Shown here: piece after piece, positions 1-8,649 of the stretch | How positions within the stretch are numbered: the stretch's first letter is position 1 | Layout: each line of letters begins with the position of its first letter | Assembly: GCF_029203285.1 (NCBI RefSeq) | Contig: NZ_CP115669.1 | Coordinates: 2,480,001 to 2,544,000 of the forward strand | Length of the DNA stretch: 64,000 nt | Source of the DNA: Pseudomonas sp. PSE14 | GTDB taxonomy: Bacteria > Pseudomonadota > Gammaproteobacteria > Pseudomonadales > Pseudomonadaceae | Reading direction: 5' to 3' | Notes under the pieces: model-generated | Seen by the model: only the letters and a program-made list of their open reading frames with translations | What the model was told of the DNA's origin: nothing | The model's database searches: none | Translations under genes and position numbers: made by a program

Positions 1-498
1 CACCACGACCATCGGTTCCTCGCGCAGGACCTGCTGGGTGATGGCCGCATCGTCGATGCGGATGCGCCCGAAGCCGATGTCGATGCGCCCGCTTTTCAGC
101 GCCTCGACCTGTTGCACCGTAGTCATTTCCTGCAGGCCCAGCTCCAGCCCGGCGTCGCCGCGCAGTTCGCGGATCAGCTCAGGCAGGCCGTCGTACAGCG
201 TCGAGGGCGCGAAGCCGATGCCGAACCACTGGCGCTCGCCTCGGCCGATGCGCCGGGTGCTCTCGCAGATGCTCTCCAGCTGTGCCAGCAGGGTGCCGGT
301 CTGCTCGTGGAAGTAGTGTCCGGCGTCGGTCAAGCGCAGCGGGCGACCGCGTTCCAGCAAAGGCACGCCGAGCAGTTCTTCCAGCTGCTGGATCTGCCGG
401 CTCAGCGGCGGCTGGGCGATGTGCAGGCGCTCGGCGGCGCGGGTGAAGTTGAGGGTGCCGGCCACTTCACGGAAGTAGCGCAGGTGTCTCAGCTCCAT
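1..498 (-). CDS. catR: LysR-type regulator CatR, N-terminal part (cut by window edge)
   Basis: The first 166 residues of a LysR-type regulator are present; the rest (family length about 290) lies beyond the window start. The protein begins MELRHLRYFREVA and has the N-terminal winged helix-turn-helix (about residues 1-60, with RAAERLHIAQPPLSRQI) and the start of the effector domain. It is divergent from catBCA with a 148-base gap. In pseudomonads CatR binds cis,cis-muconate and activates catBCA while repressing itself. The identity rests on the sequence style plus the divergent catB. The start codon overlaps a CatR-like dyad, as expected for autorepression. BenM-like regulators are the alternative. 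Confidence 0.88.
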   Translation of the reverse strand, partial: MELRHLRYFREVAGTLNFTRAAERLHIAQPPLSRQIQQLEELLGVPLLERGRPLRLTDAGHYFHEQTGTLLAQLESICESTRRIGRGERQWFGIGFAPSTLYDGLPELIRELRGDAGLELGLQEMTTVQQVEALKSGRIDIGFGRIRIDDAAITQQVLREEPMVVV

Positions 499-499
499 G

Positions 500-514
500 A
501 TACCTCCAGGGTAT
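500..514. promoter_or_regulatory. CatR-type operator dyad in the catR-catB gap
   Basis: ATACC-N5-GGTAT is a perfect 5-base-arm dyad directly upstream of the catR start codon and about 130 bases upstream of catB. LysR regulators of muconate operons bind such interrupted dyads at the repression site. No footprint can be inferred, so the match to CatR is by position and symmetry. Confidence 0.6.
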
Positions 515-646
515 GCAACAAGATGGCAACGATATTGGACTGGCCGCACGGCCCAGCGCAATCCTTCTTCAACCGTGAAAAGACCTTCCGGGTATCGCCA
601 GTGCGCTGCCCGATTCATCCAGCAATCCCAGAACGGAACGCCGTCC

Positions 647-1768
647 ATGAGTAGACCCGTCATCGAACGCATCGAGTCGATCATCGTCGACCTGCCGACC
701 ATCCGCCCGCACAAGCTGGCCATGCACACCATGCAGCAGCAGACGCTGGTGATCCTCCGCCTGCGCTGCTCCGACGGCGTCGAAGGCATCGGCGAAGCCA
801 CCACCATCGGCGGCCTGGCCTACGGCAACGAGAGCCCGGAAAGCATCAAGGCCAACCTCGACGCGCACTTCGCGCCGCTGCTCAAGGGCCAGGATGCCAG
901 CAACATCAACGCCTGCATGCAGCGCCTGGACAAGGCGATCAAGGGCAACACCTTCGCCCGCTCGGCGGTGGAAACTGCGCTGCTCGACGCCCAGGGCAAG
1001 CGCCTGGGCCTGCCGGTCAGCGAGCTGCTTGGCGGCCGCGTGCGCGACAGCCTGGAAGTGGCCTGGACCCTGGCCTCCGGCGACACCGCCCGCGACATCG
1101 CCGAAGCCGAGCAGATGCTGGACATTCGCCGTCACCGCATCTTCAAGCTGAAGATCGGCGCCAACCCGCTGGAGCAGGACCTCAAGCATGTGGTGGCGAT
1201 CAAGCAGGCCCTGGGCGAGCGCGCCAGCGTGCGTGTGGACGTCAACCAGGGCTGGGACGAATCCCAGGCCATCCGCGGCTGCCAGGTGCTCGGCGAGAAC
1301 GGCATCGACCTGATCGAACAGCCCATCTCGCGCATCAACCGCAGCGGCCAGGTGCGCCTGAACCAGCGCAGTCCGGCGCCGGTCATGGCCGACGAATCCA
1401 TCGAGAGCGTAGCCGATGCCTTCAGCCTCGCCGCCGACGGCGCTGCCAGCATCTTCGCCCTGAAGATCGCCAAGAACGGCGGCCCGCGCGCCGTGCTGCG
1501 CACCGCGCAGATTGCCGAAGCCGCCGGCATCGCGCTGTACGGCGGGACCATGCTCGAAGGCGCGATCGGCACCCTGGCCTCGGCCCACGCCTTCCTCACC
1601 CTGGAAAAACTCACCTGGGCCACGGAGCTGTTCGGCCCGCTGCTGCTCACCGAAGAAATCGTCACCGAGCCGCCGGTCTACCGCGACTTCCAGCTGCACG
1701 TGCCGCGCACGCCCGGCCTGGGGCTGACGCTCGACGAAGAGCGCCTGAAGCATTTCGCCCGCCACTAA
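647..1768 (+). CDS. catB: Muconate cycloisomerase CatB
   Basis: Cycloisomerises cis,cis-muconate to muconolactone in the catechol branch of the beta-ketoadipate pathway (cytoplasm). The 373-residue length is exactly the family length, so the ATG at 647 was chosen over the upstream in-frame starts from 497. It belongs to the enolase superfamily: Lys167/Lys169 in FKLKIG, metal ligands Asp198 (RVDVN), Glu224 (IEQP) and Asp249 (ADE), and Lys273 (LKIAK) are all in place. It is the first gene of catBCA, 15 bases before catC. Probably muconate-inducible through CatR. Confidence 0.96.
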   Translation: MSRPVIERIESIIVDLPTIRPHKLAMHTMQQQTLVILRLRCSDGVEGIGEATTIGGLAYGNESPESIKANLDAHFAPLLKGQDASNINACMQRLDKAIKGNTFARSAVETALLDAQGKRLGLPVSELLGGRVRDSLEVAWTLASGDTARDIAEAEQMLDIRRHRIFKLKIGANPLEQDLKHVVAIKQALGERASVRVDVNQGWDESQAIRGCQVLGENGIDLIEQPISRINRSGQVRLNQRSPAPVMADESIESVADAFSLAADGAASIFALKIAKNGGPRAVLRTAQIAEAAGIALYGGTMLEGAIGTLASAHAFLTLEKLTWATELFGPLLLTEEIVTEPPVYRDFQLHVPRTPGLGLTLDEERLKHFARH

Positions 1769-1783
1769 CGGAGGAAAATCCCA

Positions 1784-2074
1784 ATGCTGTTCCACGTGAA
1801 GATGACCGTGAAATTGCCCGTCGACATGGACCCGGCCAAGGCCGCCCAGCTCAAGGCCGACGAGAAGGAACTGGCCCAGCGCCTGCAGCGCGAGGGCAAG
1901 TGGCGCCACCTGTGGCGCATCGCCGGGCACTACGCCAACTACAGCGTGTTCGACCTCGCCAGCGTTGAGGAGCTGCACGACACCCTGATGCAGCTGCCGC
2001 TGTTCCCCTACATGGACATCGAGGTCGACGGGCTTTGCCGCCATCCGTCCTCGATCCACGCTGACGACCGCTGA
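1784..2074 (+). CDS. catC: Muconolactone delta-isomerase CatC
   Basis: A 96-residue protein converting muconolactone to 3-oxoadipate enol-lactone. The N-terminus MLFHVKMTVKLPVDMD and the small ferredoxin-like barrel size are typical of CatC, which forms decamers. A strong ribosome site GGAGG lies 8 bases before the ATG. It sits between catB and catA in the usual pseudomonad order, and translation probably depends on the catBCA message. Confidence 0.96.
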   Translation: MLFHVKMTVKLPVDMDPAKAAQLKADEKELAQRLQREGKWRHLWRIAGHYANYSVFDLASVEELHDTLMQLPLFPYMDIEVDGLCRHPSSIHADDR

Positions 2075-2121
2075 TTTTCGTTCCGTACGACTCGACAAGA
2101 ACAAGACTTGAGGACCGCATC

Positions 2122-3054
2122 ATGACCGTGAAGATTTCCCACACTGCCGACATCCAGAAGTTCTTCGAAGAAGCCAGCGGCGCCCTGAACGATCAGGGCA
2201 ACCCGCGCGTGAAGAGCCTCGTCCTGCGCATCCTGCAGGACACCGCCAGGCTCATCGAAGATATGAGTGTCACTCCCGACGAGTTCTGGAAAGCCGTGGA
2301 TTACCTCAACCGCCTCGGCGCCCGCCAGGAAGCCGGCCTTGTCGTTGCTGGCCTGGGTATCGAGCACTACCTCGACCTGCTGCTGGACGCCCAGGATGCC
2401 GCCGCCGGCATCGGCGGCGGCACCCCGCGTACCATCGAAGGCCCGCTGTACGTGGCCGGCGCACCGTTGTCCGAGGGCGAAGCGCGCATGGACGACGGCA
2501 AGGACGCGGGCACCGTGATGTTCCTTTCCGGGCGCGTGTTCGATCGGCAGGGCAAGCCGCTGGCGGGTGCGGTGGTCGACCTCTGGCACGCCAACACCCA
2601 GGGTACCTACTCGTACTTCGACAGCACCCAATCCGAGTACAACCTGCGCCGGCGCATCGTCACCGACGCCGAAGGCCGCTACAAGGCGCGCAGCATCGTG
2701 CCCAGCGGCTACGGCTGCCCGCCGGACGGTCCGACCCAGGAACTGCTGAACCAGCTCGGTCGTCACGGCCAGCGTCCGGCGCACATCCACTTCTTCATCT
2801 CCGCGCCGGGGCATCGCCACCTGACCACGCAGATCAACCTTGCCGGCGACCAGTACCTGTGGGACGACTTCGCCTACGCCACCCGTGACGGGCTGATCGG
2901 CGAGGTGCGTTTCGTCGAGGACGCGGCCGCCGCCAAGGAACGCGGTGTGGAAGGGCGCTTTGCCGAGATCGAGTTCGACTTCCAGCTGCAGCAGGCCGTT
3001 TCCGCCGACGCCGAAGACCGCAGCAACCGTCCCCGCGCGCTGCAGGAAGCGTGA
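2122..3054 (+). CDS. catA: Catechol 1,2-dioxygenase CatA
   Basis: Intradiol ring cleavage of catechol to cis,cis-muconate using non-haem Fe(III). At 310 residues it has family length. An N-terminal helical linker (about 1-100) that makes dimers and binds lipid in this family precedes the catalytic beta-sandwich. The ferric ligands are visible: Tyr163 (GTYSYF), Tyr197 (SGYGCP), His221 and His223 (PAHIHFF). It is last in catBCA; no separate promoter is evident in the 47-base gap after catC. Two palindromic repeats follow the stop. Confidence 0.96.
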   Translation: MTVKISHTADIQKFFEEASGALNDQGNPRVKSLVLRILQDTARLIEDMSVTPDEFWKAVDYLNRLGARQEAGLVVAGLGIEHYLDLLLDAQDAAAGIGGGTPRTIEGPLYVAGAPLSEGEARMDDGKDAGTVMFLSGRVFDRQGKPLAGAVVDLWHANTQGTYSYFDSTQSEYNLRRRIVTDAEGRYKARSIVPSGYGCPPDGPTQELLNQLGRHGQRPAHIHFFISAPGHRHLTTQINLAGDQYLWDDFAYATRDGLIGEVRFVEDAAAAKERGVEGRFAEIEFDFQLQQAVSADAEDRSNRPRALQEA

Positions 3055-3080
3055 GTCCCGCGCGGTGCTGACCCTGTAAC

Positions 3081-3151
3081 GAGCTTGCTCGCGAACCAAG
3101 CTATACGGCCGCTCCGGTGCTGGGCGGGTTCGCGAGCAAGCTCGCTCCTAC
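3081..3151. repeat. REP-like palindrome, type A (GAGCTTGCTCGCGAAC family)
   Basis: The left arm GAGCTTGCTCGCGAAC (3081-3096) pairs with the right arm GTTCGCGAGCAAGCTC (3128-3143), which extends to CGCTCCTAC. Near-identical copies occur at 8560, 16678, 22530, 46335 and 63299, so this is a dispersed extragenic repeat of the host genome. The 5' end of this copy is truncated. Confidence 0.85.
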
Positions 3152-3195
3152 AACAGATCCGCCCGCCGATAGCGCCACGCCCACCCGGAACACCC

Positions 3196-3261
3196 GTAGG
3201 AGCGGACTCCGTCCGCGATGCTCTTGTGCTCGGGGCTATCGCGGACGGAGTCCGCTCCTAC
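3196..3261. repeat. REP-like palindrome, type B
   Basis: GTAGGAGCGGACTCCGTCCG is mirrored by CGGACGGAGTCCGCTCCTAC across a short loop. It is a different core from type A but shares the GTAGGAGCG/CGCTCCTAC ends. It lies in the catA-pcaI gap just upstream of the PcaR-like sites. Confidence 0.85.
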
Positions 3262-3314
3262 GTTTTGGGGTTGCCACCGAGCGAGTGGAGGTCCGTTAGC
3301 CCCCTAAGAGAAGT

Positions 3315-3348
3315 GTTCGATATTCGCACCAATAGTCGATTATCGCAT
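3315..3348 (+). promoter_or_regulatory. Tandem PcaR-like operator upstream of pcaI
   Basis: GTTCGATATTCGCAC (3315-3329) differs by one base from the 15-base PcaR motif I recall from P. putida (GTTCGATAATCGCAC). A second copy, sharing TCGATnnTCGCA, starts 19 bases later (3334-3348), close to two helical turns. The position is 66 bases before pcaI. PcaR is an IclR-type activator responding to beta-ketoadipate; its gene is not in this window. Confidence 0.72.
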
Positions 3349-3413
3349 TGTTCGCCCATCCCCCCGACGGTAGTGTTTTCCCATCGGCACAGACCACCAG
3401 AACGAGACCGAAA

Positions 3414-4262
3414 ATGGCTGAACTCCTGACTCTCCGCGAAGCGGTCGAGCGCTTCGTCCACGATGGCGACACCGTTGCCCTCGAAGGCTTCACCCACCTG
3501 ATCCCCACCGCCGCCTCCCACGAGCTGATCCGCCAGGGCAAGAAAGACCTGCACCTGGTGCGCATGACGCCCGACCTGGTCTACGACCTGCTGATCGGCG
3601 CCGGCTGCGTGCGCAAGCTGACCTTCTCCTGGGGCGGCAACCCCGGCGTCGGTTCGCTGCACCGCCTGCGTGACGCGGTGGAGAAGGGCTGGCCGCGCGA
3701 GCTTGAGATCGACGAGCACAGCCACGCCGACCTCGCCAACTCCTACGTCGCCGGCGCCTCGGGCCTGCCGTTCGCCGTGCTGCGCGCCTACGCCGGCTCC
3801 GACCTACCGAAGGTCAACCCGAACATCAAGTTCATCAACTGCCCGTTCACCGGCGAGCAGCTGGCCGCCGTGCCGTCGGTGCGTCCGGACGTCACTGTGA
3901 TCCACGCGCAGAAGGCCGACCGCAAGGGCAACGTGCTGCTGTGGGGCATCCTCGGCGTGCAGAAGGAAGCCGCCCTGGCCGCCAAGCGCTGCATCGTCAC
4001 CGTGGAAGAAATCGTCGACGACCTCAACGCGCCGATGAACGCCTGCGTGTTGCCGACCTGGGCGCTGTCCGCCGTCTGCCTGGTGCCCGGTGGTTCGCAT
4101 CCGTCCTACGCCCATGGCTACTCCGAGCGCGACAACCGCTTCTACCAAGCCTGGGACCCGATCGCCCGCGACCGCGACACCTTCAACGCCTGGATCGATA
4201 CCTACATCCGCGGCACGAAAGATTTCAGCGAGTTCCGAGCCAAACTCGCGGAGGGCAAATAA
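3414..4262 (+). CDS. pcaI: 3-oxoadipate CoA-transferase subunit A (PcaI/CatI)
   Basis: The alpha subunit of the enzyme transferring CoA from succinyl-CoA to 3-oxoadipate. The ATG at 3414 (MAELLTLREAVERF) gives 282 residues, the length known for pseudomonad CatI-type subunits; in-frame codons from 3348 would lie inside the operator region. Glycine-rich turns such as SWGGNPGVGS and the C-terminal TYIRGTKDF match class I CoA-transferase A chains. It is translationally coupled to pcaJ through a TAATG overlap. It is larger than the roughly 230-residue PcaI of P. putida and resembles the CatI type described from Pseudomonas sp. B13, so catI is an equally valid name. Confidence 0.93.
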   Translation: MAELLTLREAVERFVHDGDTVALEGFTHLIPTAASHELIRQGKKDLHLVRMTPDLVYDLLIGAGCVRKLTFSWGGNPGVGSLHRLRDAVEKGWPRELEIDEHSHADLANSYVAGASGLPFAVLRAYAGSDLPKVNPNIKFINCPFTGEQLAAVPSVRPDVTVIHAQKADRKGNVLLWGILGVQKEAALAAKRCIVTVEEIVDDLNAPMNACVLPTWALSAVCLVPGGSHPSYAHGYSERDNRFYQAWDPIARDRDTFNAWIDTYIRGTKDFSEFRAKLAEGK

Positions 4263-5044
4263 TGAGCGCCTACAGCACCAATGAAATGATGACCGTGGCC
4301 GCCGCCCGCCGCCTGAAGAACGGCGCGGTCTGCTTCGTCGGCATCGGCCTGCCGTCCAAGGCCGCCAACCTCGCGCGCCTGACCGCATCGCCTGACGTGG
4401 TCCTGATCTACGAATCCGGCCCCATCGGCGCCAAGCCCAGCGTGCTGCCGCTGTCCATCGGTGACGGCGAGCTGGCCGAAACCGCCGACACCGTGGTGCC
4501 CACCGGTGAGATCTTCCGCTACTGGCTGCAGGGCGGACGCATCGACGTCGGCTTCCTCGGCGCCGCCCAGGTCGACCGCTTCGGCAACATCAACACCACC
4601 GTCATCGGCGACTACAACAGGCCGAAAGTTCGCCTGCCCGGCGCCGGCGGCGCGCCGGAGATCGCCGGTTCCGCCAAGGAAGTGCTGATCATCCTCAAGC
4701 AGTCCCACCGCACCTTCGTCGACAAGCTGGCCTTCATCACCTCGGTTGGCTTCGGCGAGGGCGGCGACCACCGCCAGCAGCTTGGCCTGCCGGGCAAGGG
4801 CCCGGTGGCGATCATCACCGACCTCTGCATCATGGAGCCGGAAGCCGGCAGCAACGAATTCATCGTCACCTCGCTGCACCCGGGCGTGACCCGCGAGCAG
4901 GTGATCGAGAACACCGGCTGGGCGATCCGCTTTGCCGAGCAGGTGGCCGAGACCGTCGCACCGACCGACGTCGAGCTCGAAGCCCTGCGCGCCCTGGAAG
5001 CCCGCACCGCGGCCGCCCACGGCCAACTGGGAGGTGAGGAATGA
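4262..5044 (+). CDS. pcaJ: 3-oxoadipate CoA-transferase subunit B (PcaJ/CatJ)
   Basis: The beta subunit, 260 residues, carrying the catalytic glutamate in the ESGPIGAKP stretch (equivalent of the SENG motif) near residue 50. The ATG at 4262 overlaps the pcaI stop, which fixes the start despite a longer open frame upstream. With pcaI it forms the heterotetrameric transferase activating 3-oxoadipate for thiolysis. Its stop overlaps the pcaF start by four bases (ATGA), so pcaIJF is a coupled unit. The CatJ name used in Pseudomonas sp. B13 also applies. Confidence 0.94.
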   Translation: MSAYSTNEMMTVAAARRLKNGAVCFVGIGLPSKAANLARLTASPDVVLIYESGPIGAKPSVLPLSIGDGELAETADTVVPTGEIFRYWLQGGRIDVGFLGAAQVDRFGNINTTVIGDYNRPKVRLPGAGGAPEIAGSAKEVLIILKQSHRTFVDKLAFITSVGFGEGGDHRQQLGLPGKGPVAIITDLCIMEPEAGSNEFIVTSLHPGVTREQVIENTGWAIRFAEQVAETVAPTDVELEALRALEARTAAAHGQLGGEE

Positions 5045-6246
5045 GCCGCGACGTCTTCATCTGCGATGCCGTACGTACGCCCATCGGCCGCTTCGGCGGC
5101 TCGCTCTCCGGCGTACGTGCCGATGACCTCGCCGCCGTGCCGGTGAAGGCACTGGTGGAGCGCAACCCGCAGGTCGACTGGGCTGCACTGGACGAGGTCT
5201 ACCTCGGCTGCGCCAACCAGGCTGGCGAGGACAACCGCAACGTGGCACGCATGGCGCTGCTGCTGGCGGGCCTGCCGGAAAGCGTGCCGGGTGTGACCCT
5301 CAACCGCCTCTGCGCCTCGGGCCTGGACGCGGTAGGCACCGCCTTCCGCGCCATCGCCAGCGGCGAGGCCGAGCTGGTCATCGCCGGCGGCGTCGAGTCC
5401 ATGTCCCGCGCGCCCTACGTGATGGGCAAGGCCGACAGCGCCTTTGGCCGCGGCCAGAAGATCGAGGACACCACCATCGGCTGGCGCTTCATCAATCCGC
5501 TGATGAAAGCCCAGTACGGTGTGGATGCCATGCCGCAGACCGCCGACAACGTGGCCGACGACTACCAGGTCAATCGTGCCGACCAGGACGCCTTCTCCCT
5601 GCGCAGTCAGCAGCGCGCTGGCGTCGCCCAGGCTTCCGGTTACTTCGCCGAGGAAATCGTCCCGGTGGTGATCAAGGGGCGCAAGGGCGAGACCGTTGTC
5701 GATACCGACGAACACCCGCGCCCGGACACCACGCTGGAAGCGCTGGCCAAGCTGAAGCCGGTCAACGGCGAAGGCAAGACCGTCACCGCCGGCAACGCTT
5801 CGGGCGTGAATGACGGCGCTGTCGCGCTGATCCTCGCCAGCGCCGAAGCCGTGAAGAAGCACGGTCTGACGCCGCGCGCGAAAGTGCTCGGCATGGCCAG
5901 CGCCGGCGTCGCTCCGCGCGTGATGGGCATCGGCCCGGTCCCGGCGGTACGCAAGCTGCTGGAGCGCCTGAACCTGTCGGTCGACCAGTTCGACGTCATC
6001 GAGCTGAACGAAGCCTTCGCCGCGCAGGGCCTGGCGGTGACCCGCGAACTCGGCATCGCCGATGACGACGCGCGGGTGAACCCCAACGGCGGCGCCATCG
6101 CCCTCGGCCATCCGCTGGGTGCCAGCGGCGCGCGCCTGGTGCTGACGGCCGTGCACCAGTTGCAGAAGACTGGCGGCAAGTTCGGCCTGTGCACCATGTG
6201 CGTGGGCGTGGGGCAGGGTGTGGCGCTGGTCGTCGAGCGCGTATAG
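5041..6246 (+). CDS. pcaF: 3-oxoadipyl-CoA thiolase PcaF
   Basis: Cleaves 3-oxoadipyl-CoA to succinyl-CoA and acetyl-CoA, the last step of the pathway. At 401 residues it has thiolase length. The nucleophile Cys91 ([11 protein letters not shown]), His357 ([10 protein letters not shown]) and Cys387 ([10 protein letters not shown]) are present. It overlaps pcaJ. The catechol and protocatechuate branches both end here, so one copy serves both. Confidence 0.95.
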   Translation: MSRDVFICDAVRTPIGRFGGSLSGVRADDLAAVPVKALVERNPQVDWAALDEVYLGCANQAGEDNRNVARMALLLAGLPESVPGVTLNRLCASGLDAVGTAFRAIASGEAELVIAGGVESMSRAPYVMGKADSAFGRGQKIEDTTIGWRFINPLMKAQYGVDAMPQTADNVADDYQVNRADQDAFSLRSQQRAGVAQASGYFAEEIVPVVIKGRKGETVVDTDEHPRPDTTLEALAKLKPVNGEGKTVTAGNASGVNDGAVALILASAEAVKKHGLTPRAKVLGMASAGVAPRVMGIGPVPAVRKLLERLNLSVDQFDVIELNEAFAAQGLAVTRELGIADDDARVNPNGGAIALGHPLGASGARLVLTAVHQLQKTGGKFGLCTMCVGVGQGVALVVERV

Positions 6247-6304
6247 CTCCTACAGGTTCACCTCCGGCCGTCCCTGCGCTGAATTATCTTGCTGCAGCAG
6301 ACGG

Positions 6305-6339
6305 CTCCCTCTCCCTCTGGGAGAGGGCTGGGGTGAGGG
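6305..6339. repeat. Type E hairpin repeat (CCCTCTCC / GGAGAGGG core)
   Basis: CTCCCTCTCC-N4-GGGAGAGGG followed by ctggggtgaggg, in the pcaF-pcaB gap. Related copies at 16882-16996, 17988-18117 and 41440-41570 show it is a dispersed repeat. No T-run follows, so it is not an obvious terminator. Confidence 0.7.
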
Positions 6340-6393
6340 CCGTCCAACACGCCATACTGTCCCGACCAAGCCGCCGATCTCCGGAGCCGCCCA

Positions 6394-7749
6394 GTGAGCA
6401 CCAACCACCTGTTCGACGCCTACTTCACCCAGCCCGCCATGCGCGCGATCTTCAGCGACCACGGCCGGGTGCAGGGCATGCTCGACTTCGAGGCCGCGCT
6501 GGCCCGTGCCGAGGCCCGTGTCGGTGTGATACCGGCCAGCGCCGTGGCGCCCATCGCCGCCGCCTGCCGCGCCGAACTCTACGATTTCGACGCCCTGGCC
6601 GAGGCCATCTGCAGCGCCGGCAATTCCGCGATTCCGCTGGTGAAGGCGCTGGGTAGACGTATTGCCAGCGAAGATGCAGAAGCCGAGCGCTATGTGCACC
6701 TGGGCGCCACCAGCCAGGACGCCATGGACTCCGGGCTGGTCCTGCAACTGCGCGCCGCCATCGAGCTGCTGGAAGGCGATCTCATCCAGTTGGCGGACGC
6801 ACTTGCCATCCAAGCGCAGGCCCACGCCGGCACGCCCATGGTCGGCCGCACCTGGCTGCAGCACGCCACGCCCGTCACCCTGGGCATGAAGATCGCCGGC
6901 TGGCTGGGGGCGATCACCCGTCATCGCCAGCGCCTGAACGAACTCAAGCCGCGCCTGCTGTGCCTGCAATTCGGCGGCGCCTCCGGCAGCCTTGCCGCGC
7001 TCGGCGACCAGGGTTTAGCCGTGGCCGAAGCGCTGGCGCAGGAGCTGAACCTGCAACTGCCCGAGCAACCCTGGCACACCCAGCGCGACCGCCTGGTGGA
7101 GTTCGCCAGCCTGCTCGGCCTGATCGCCGGCAGCCTCGGCAAGCTGGGCCGCGACCTCAGCCTGCTGATGCAGACCGAGGCCGGCGAAGTCTTCGAGCCT
7201 TCCGCACCGGGCAAGGGTGGTTCGTCCACCATGCCGCACAAGCGCAATCCGGTGGGTGCCGCCGTGCTGATCGGCGCAGCCACCCGCGCGCCGGGACTGG
7301 TCGCGACCCTGTTCTCCGCGATGCCCCAGGAACATGAGCGCAGCCTCGGCCTGTGGCACGCCGAATGGGAAAGCCTGCCGGAGCTGTGCTGCCTGGTATC
7401 CGGCGCGCTGCAACAGGCGCTGGTGCTGGTGCCGGGGCTGGAAGTGGATGCCCAGCGCATGCTGGAGAACCTCGACCTCACTCGCGGGCTGGTGCTCGCC
7501 GAAGCTGTGAGCATCGCCCTGGCCCAGCGCATCGGCCGCGACGCCGCGCACCATCTGGTGGAGCAATGCTGCAAGCAGGCGGTGAAGGAGGTCGCGCACC
7601 TGCGCGAGGTGCTCGGCGCCAACGCAGAGGTTGCCGCTCAGTTCGATGTCGAGGAACTGGATCGCCTGCTCGATCCCGCCCATTACCTGGGCCAGGCGCG
7701 CCGCTGGGTCGAGCGCGCGCTGGCCGAACATAACCAAGTTTTGCGATAG
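6394..7749 (+). CDS. pcaB: 3-carboxy-cis,cis-muconate cycloisomerase PcaB
   Basis: A fumarase/aspartase-superfamily enzyme cycloisomerising 3-carboxymuconate in the protocatechuate branch. 451 residues with the superfamily signature GSSTMPHKRNP, and GATSQDAMDSG and TWLQHATPVTLG blocks. The start is a GTG with GGAG eight bases upstream; it gives MSTNHLFDAYF, the usual PcaB N-terminus. It is followed by pcaD after 10 bases. Its presence beside the catechol genes shows both ring-cleavage branches are served, although pcaGH is not in this window. Confidence 0.93.
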   Translation: MSTNHLFDAYFTQPAMRAIFSDHGRVQGMLDFEAALARAEARVGVIPASAVAPIAAACRAELYDFDALAEAICSAGNSAIPLVKALGRRIASEDAEAERYVHLGATSQDAMDSGLVLQLRAAIELLEGDLIQLADALAIQAQAHAGTPMVGRTWLQHATPVTLGMKIAGWLGAITRHRQRLNELKPRLLCLQFGGASGSLAALGDQGLAVAEALAQELNLQLPEQPWHTQRDRLVEFASLLGLIAGSLGKLGRDLSLLMQTEAGEVFEPSAPGKGGSSTMPHKRNPVGAAVLIGAATRAPGLVATLFSAMPQEHERSLGLWHAEWESLPELCCLVSGALQQALVLVPGLEVDAQRMLENLDLTRGLVLAEAVSIALAQRIGRDAAHHLVEQCCKQAVKEVAHLREVLGANAEVAAQFDVEELDRLLDPAHYLGQARRWVERALAEHNQVLR

Positions 7750-7759
7750 GAGCCTTTGC

Positions 7760-8548
7760 ATGCCTGCCGTATGTCTCGCCGATGGCGACCTGAATTACCT
7801 GCTGGAAGGGCCCGCCGGCGCTCCGGTGCTGGTGCTGTCCAACTCCCTGGGCACCGACCTGCACATGTGGGACGCGCAGATTCCGGCTTTCACCGAACAC
7901 TTCCGCGTGTTGCGCTATGACACCCGCGGCCACGGCGCCTCGCTGGTCACCCCCGGCCCCTACAGCATCGAGCAGAACGGCCGCGACGTGCTGGCCCTGC
8001 TGGATGCGCTGGATATTCCGCGCGTGCATTTCTGCGGCCTGTCCATGGGCGGCCTGATCGGCCAGTGGCTGGGCATCCATGCGCCGGAGCGCCTCTCGCG
8101 CCTGGTGCTGTGCAACACCGCCGCCAAGATCGGCACCCCGGAAGTCTGGAACCCGCGCATCGAAACCGTGCTCAGCGGCGGTGCCGAGGCCATGCGCAAC
8201 CTGCGCGATGCGTCGATCTCGCGCTGGTTCACCGCTGACTTTGCGGAAGGCCAGCCGGGCAAGGTCGCGCCCATTGTCGGCATGCTGGCGCAGACCTCGC
8301 CGGAAGGTTATGCGGCCAACTGCGCGGCTGTACGCGATGCCGATTTCCGCGCCGAGATCGGCGCGATCTCGGCGCCGACCCTGGTGGTCTGCGGCGTGGC
8401 CGACCCGGTGACGACCACCGAAGACGGCCGCTTCCTGCAGGCACGCATTCCCGGTGCGGAACTGGTGGAGCTGCGCGCCGCGCACCTGTCCAACGTGCAG
8501 GCCGGCGACGCCTTCAGCCAGCGCGTGCTGACTTTCCTGCGCGCCTGA
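7760..8548 (+). CDS. pcaD: 3-oxoadipate enol-lactonase PcaD
   Basis: An alpha/beta-hydrolase opening 3-oxoadipate enol-lactone to 3-oxoadipate, the point where the two branches meet. The ATG at 7760 has AGGAG eight bases before it and gives 262 residues. Ser95 in GLSMGG is the nucleophile; Asp in VVCGVADPVT and His in AAHLSNVQAG complete the triad. The longer frame from 7631 would overlap pcaB and is rejected. A type A repeat separates it from pcaC. Confidence 0.95.
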   Translation: MPAVCLADGDLNYLLEGPAGAPVLVLSNSLGTDLHMWDAQIPAFTEHFRVLRYDTRGHGASLVTPGPYSIEQNGRDVLALLDALDIPRVHFCGLSMGGLIGQWLGIHAPERLSRLVLCNTAAKIGTPEVWNPRIETVLSGGAEAMRNLRDASISRWFTADFAEGQPGKVAPIVGMLAQTSPEGYAANCAAVRDADFRAEIGAISAPTLVVCGVADPVTTTEDGRFLQARIPGAELVELRAAHLSNVQAGDAFSQRVLTFLRA

Positions 8549-8559
8549 ACGCTTTTTGT

Positions 8560-8627
8560 GTAGGAGCGAGCTTGCTCGCGAACCTGGCCCGGCAGCCGGG
8601 TTTGTTCGCGAGCAAGCTCGCTCCTAT
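8560..8627. repeat. REP-like palindrome, type A, between pcaD and pcaC
   Basis: GTAGGAGCGAGCTTGCTCGC mirrored by GCGAGCAAGCTCGCTCCTAT around a 20-base loop. It lies inside what is normally a tight pcaDC unit, so it could fold in the transcript and alter relative expression. Confidence 0.85.
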
Positions 8628-8649
8628 AGGTTCCGATGGGAGTTTTGAG

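Noticed and set aside
569-2104. A 511-codon minus-strand frame opposite catB
   Set aside because: Antisense shadow of catB/catC with repetitive Gly/Ala/Gln composition and no family resemblance.
3081-3261. The paired palindromes after catA as a transcription terminator
   Set aside because: There is no T-run after either stem, and identical sequences recur in non-terminator positions; they are listed as repeats.
8572-8649. Extended N-terminus for PcaC from 8572
   Set aside because: The extra 26 codons translate a palindromic repeat and are absent from the normal PcaC length.
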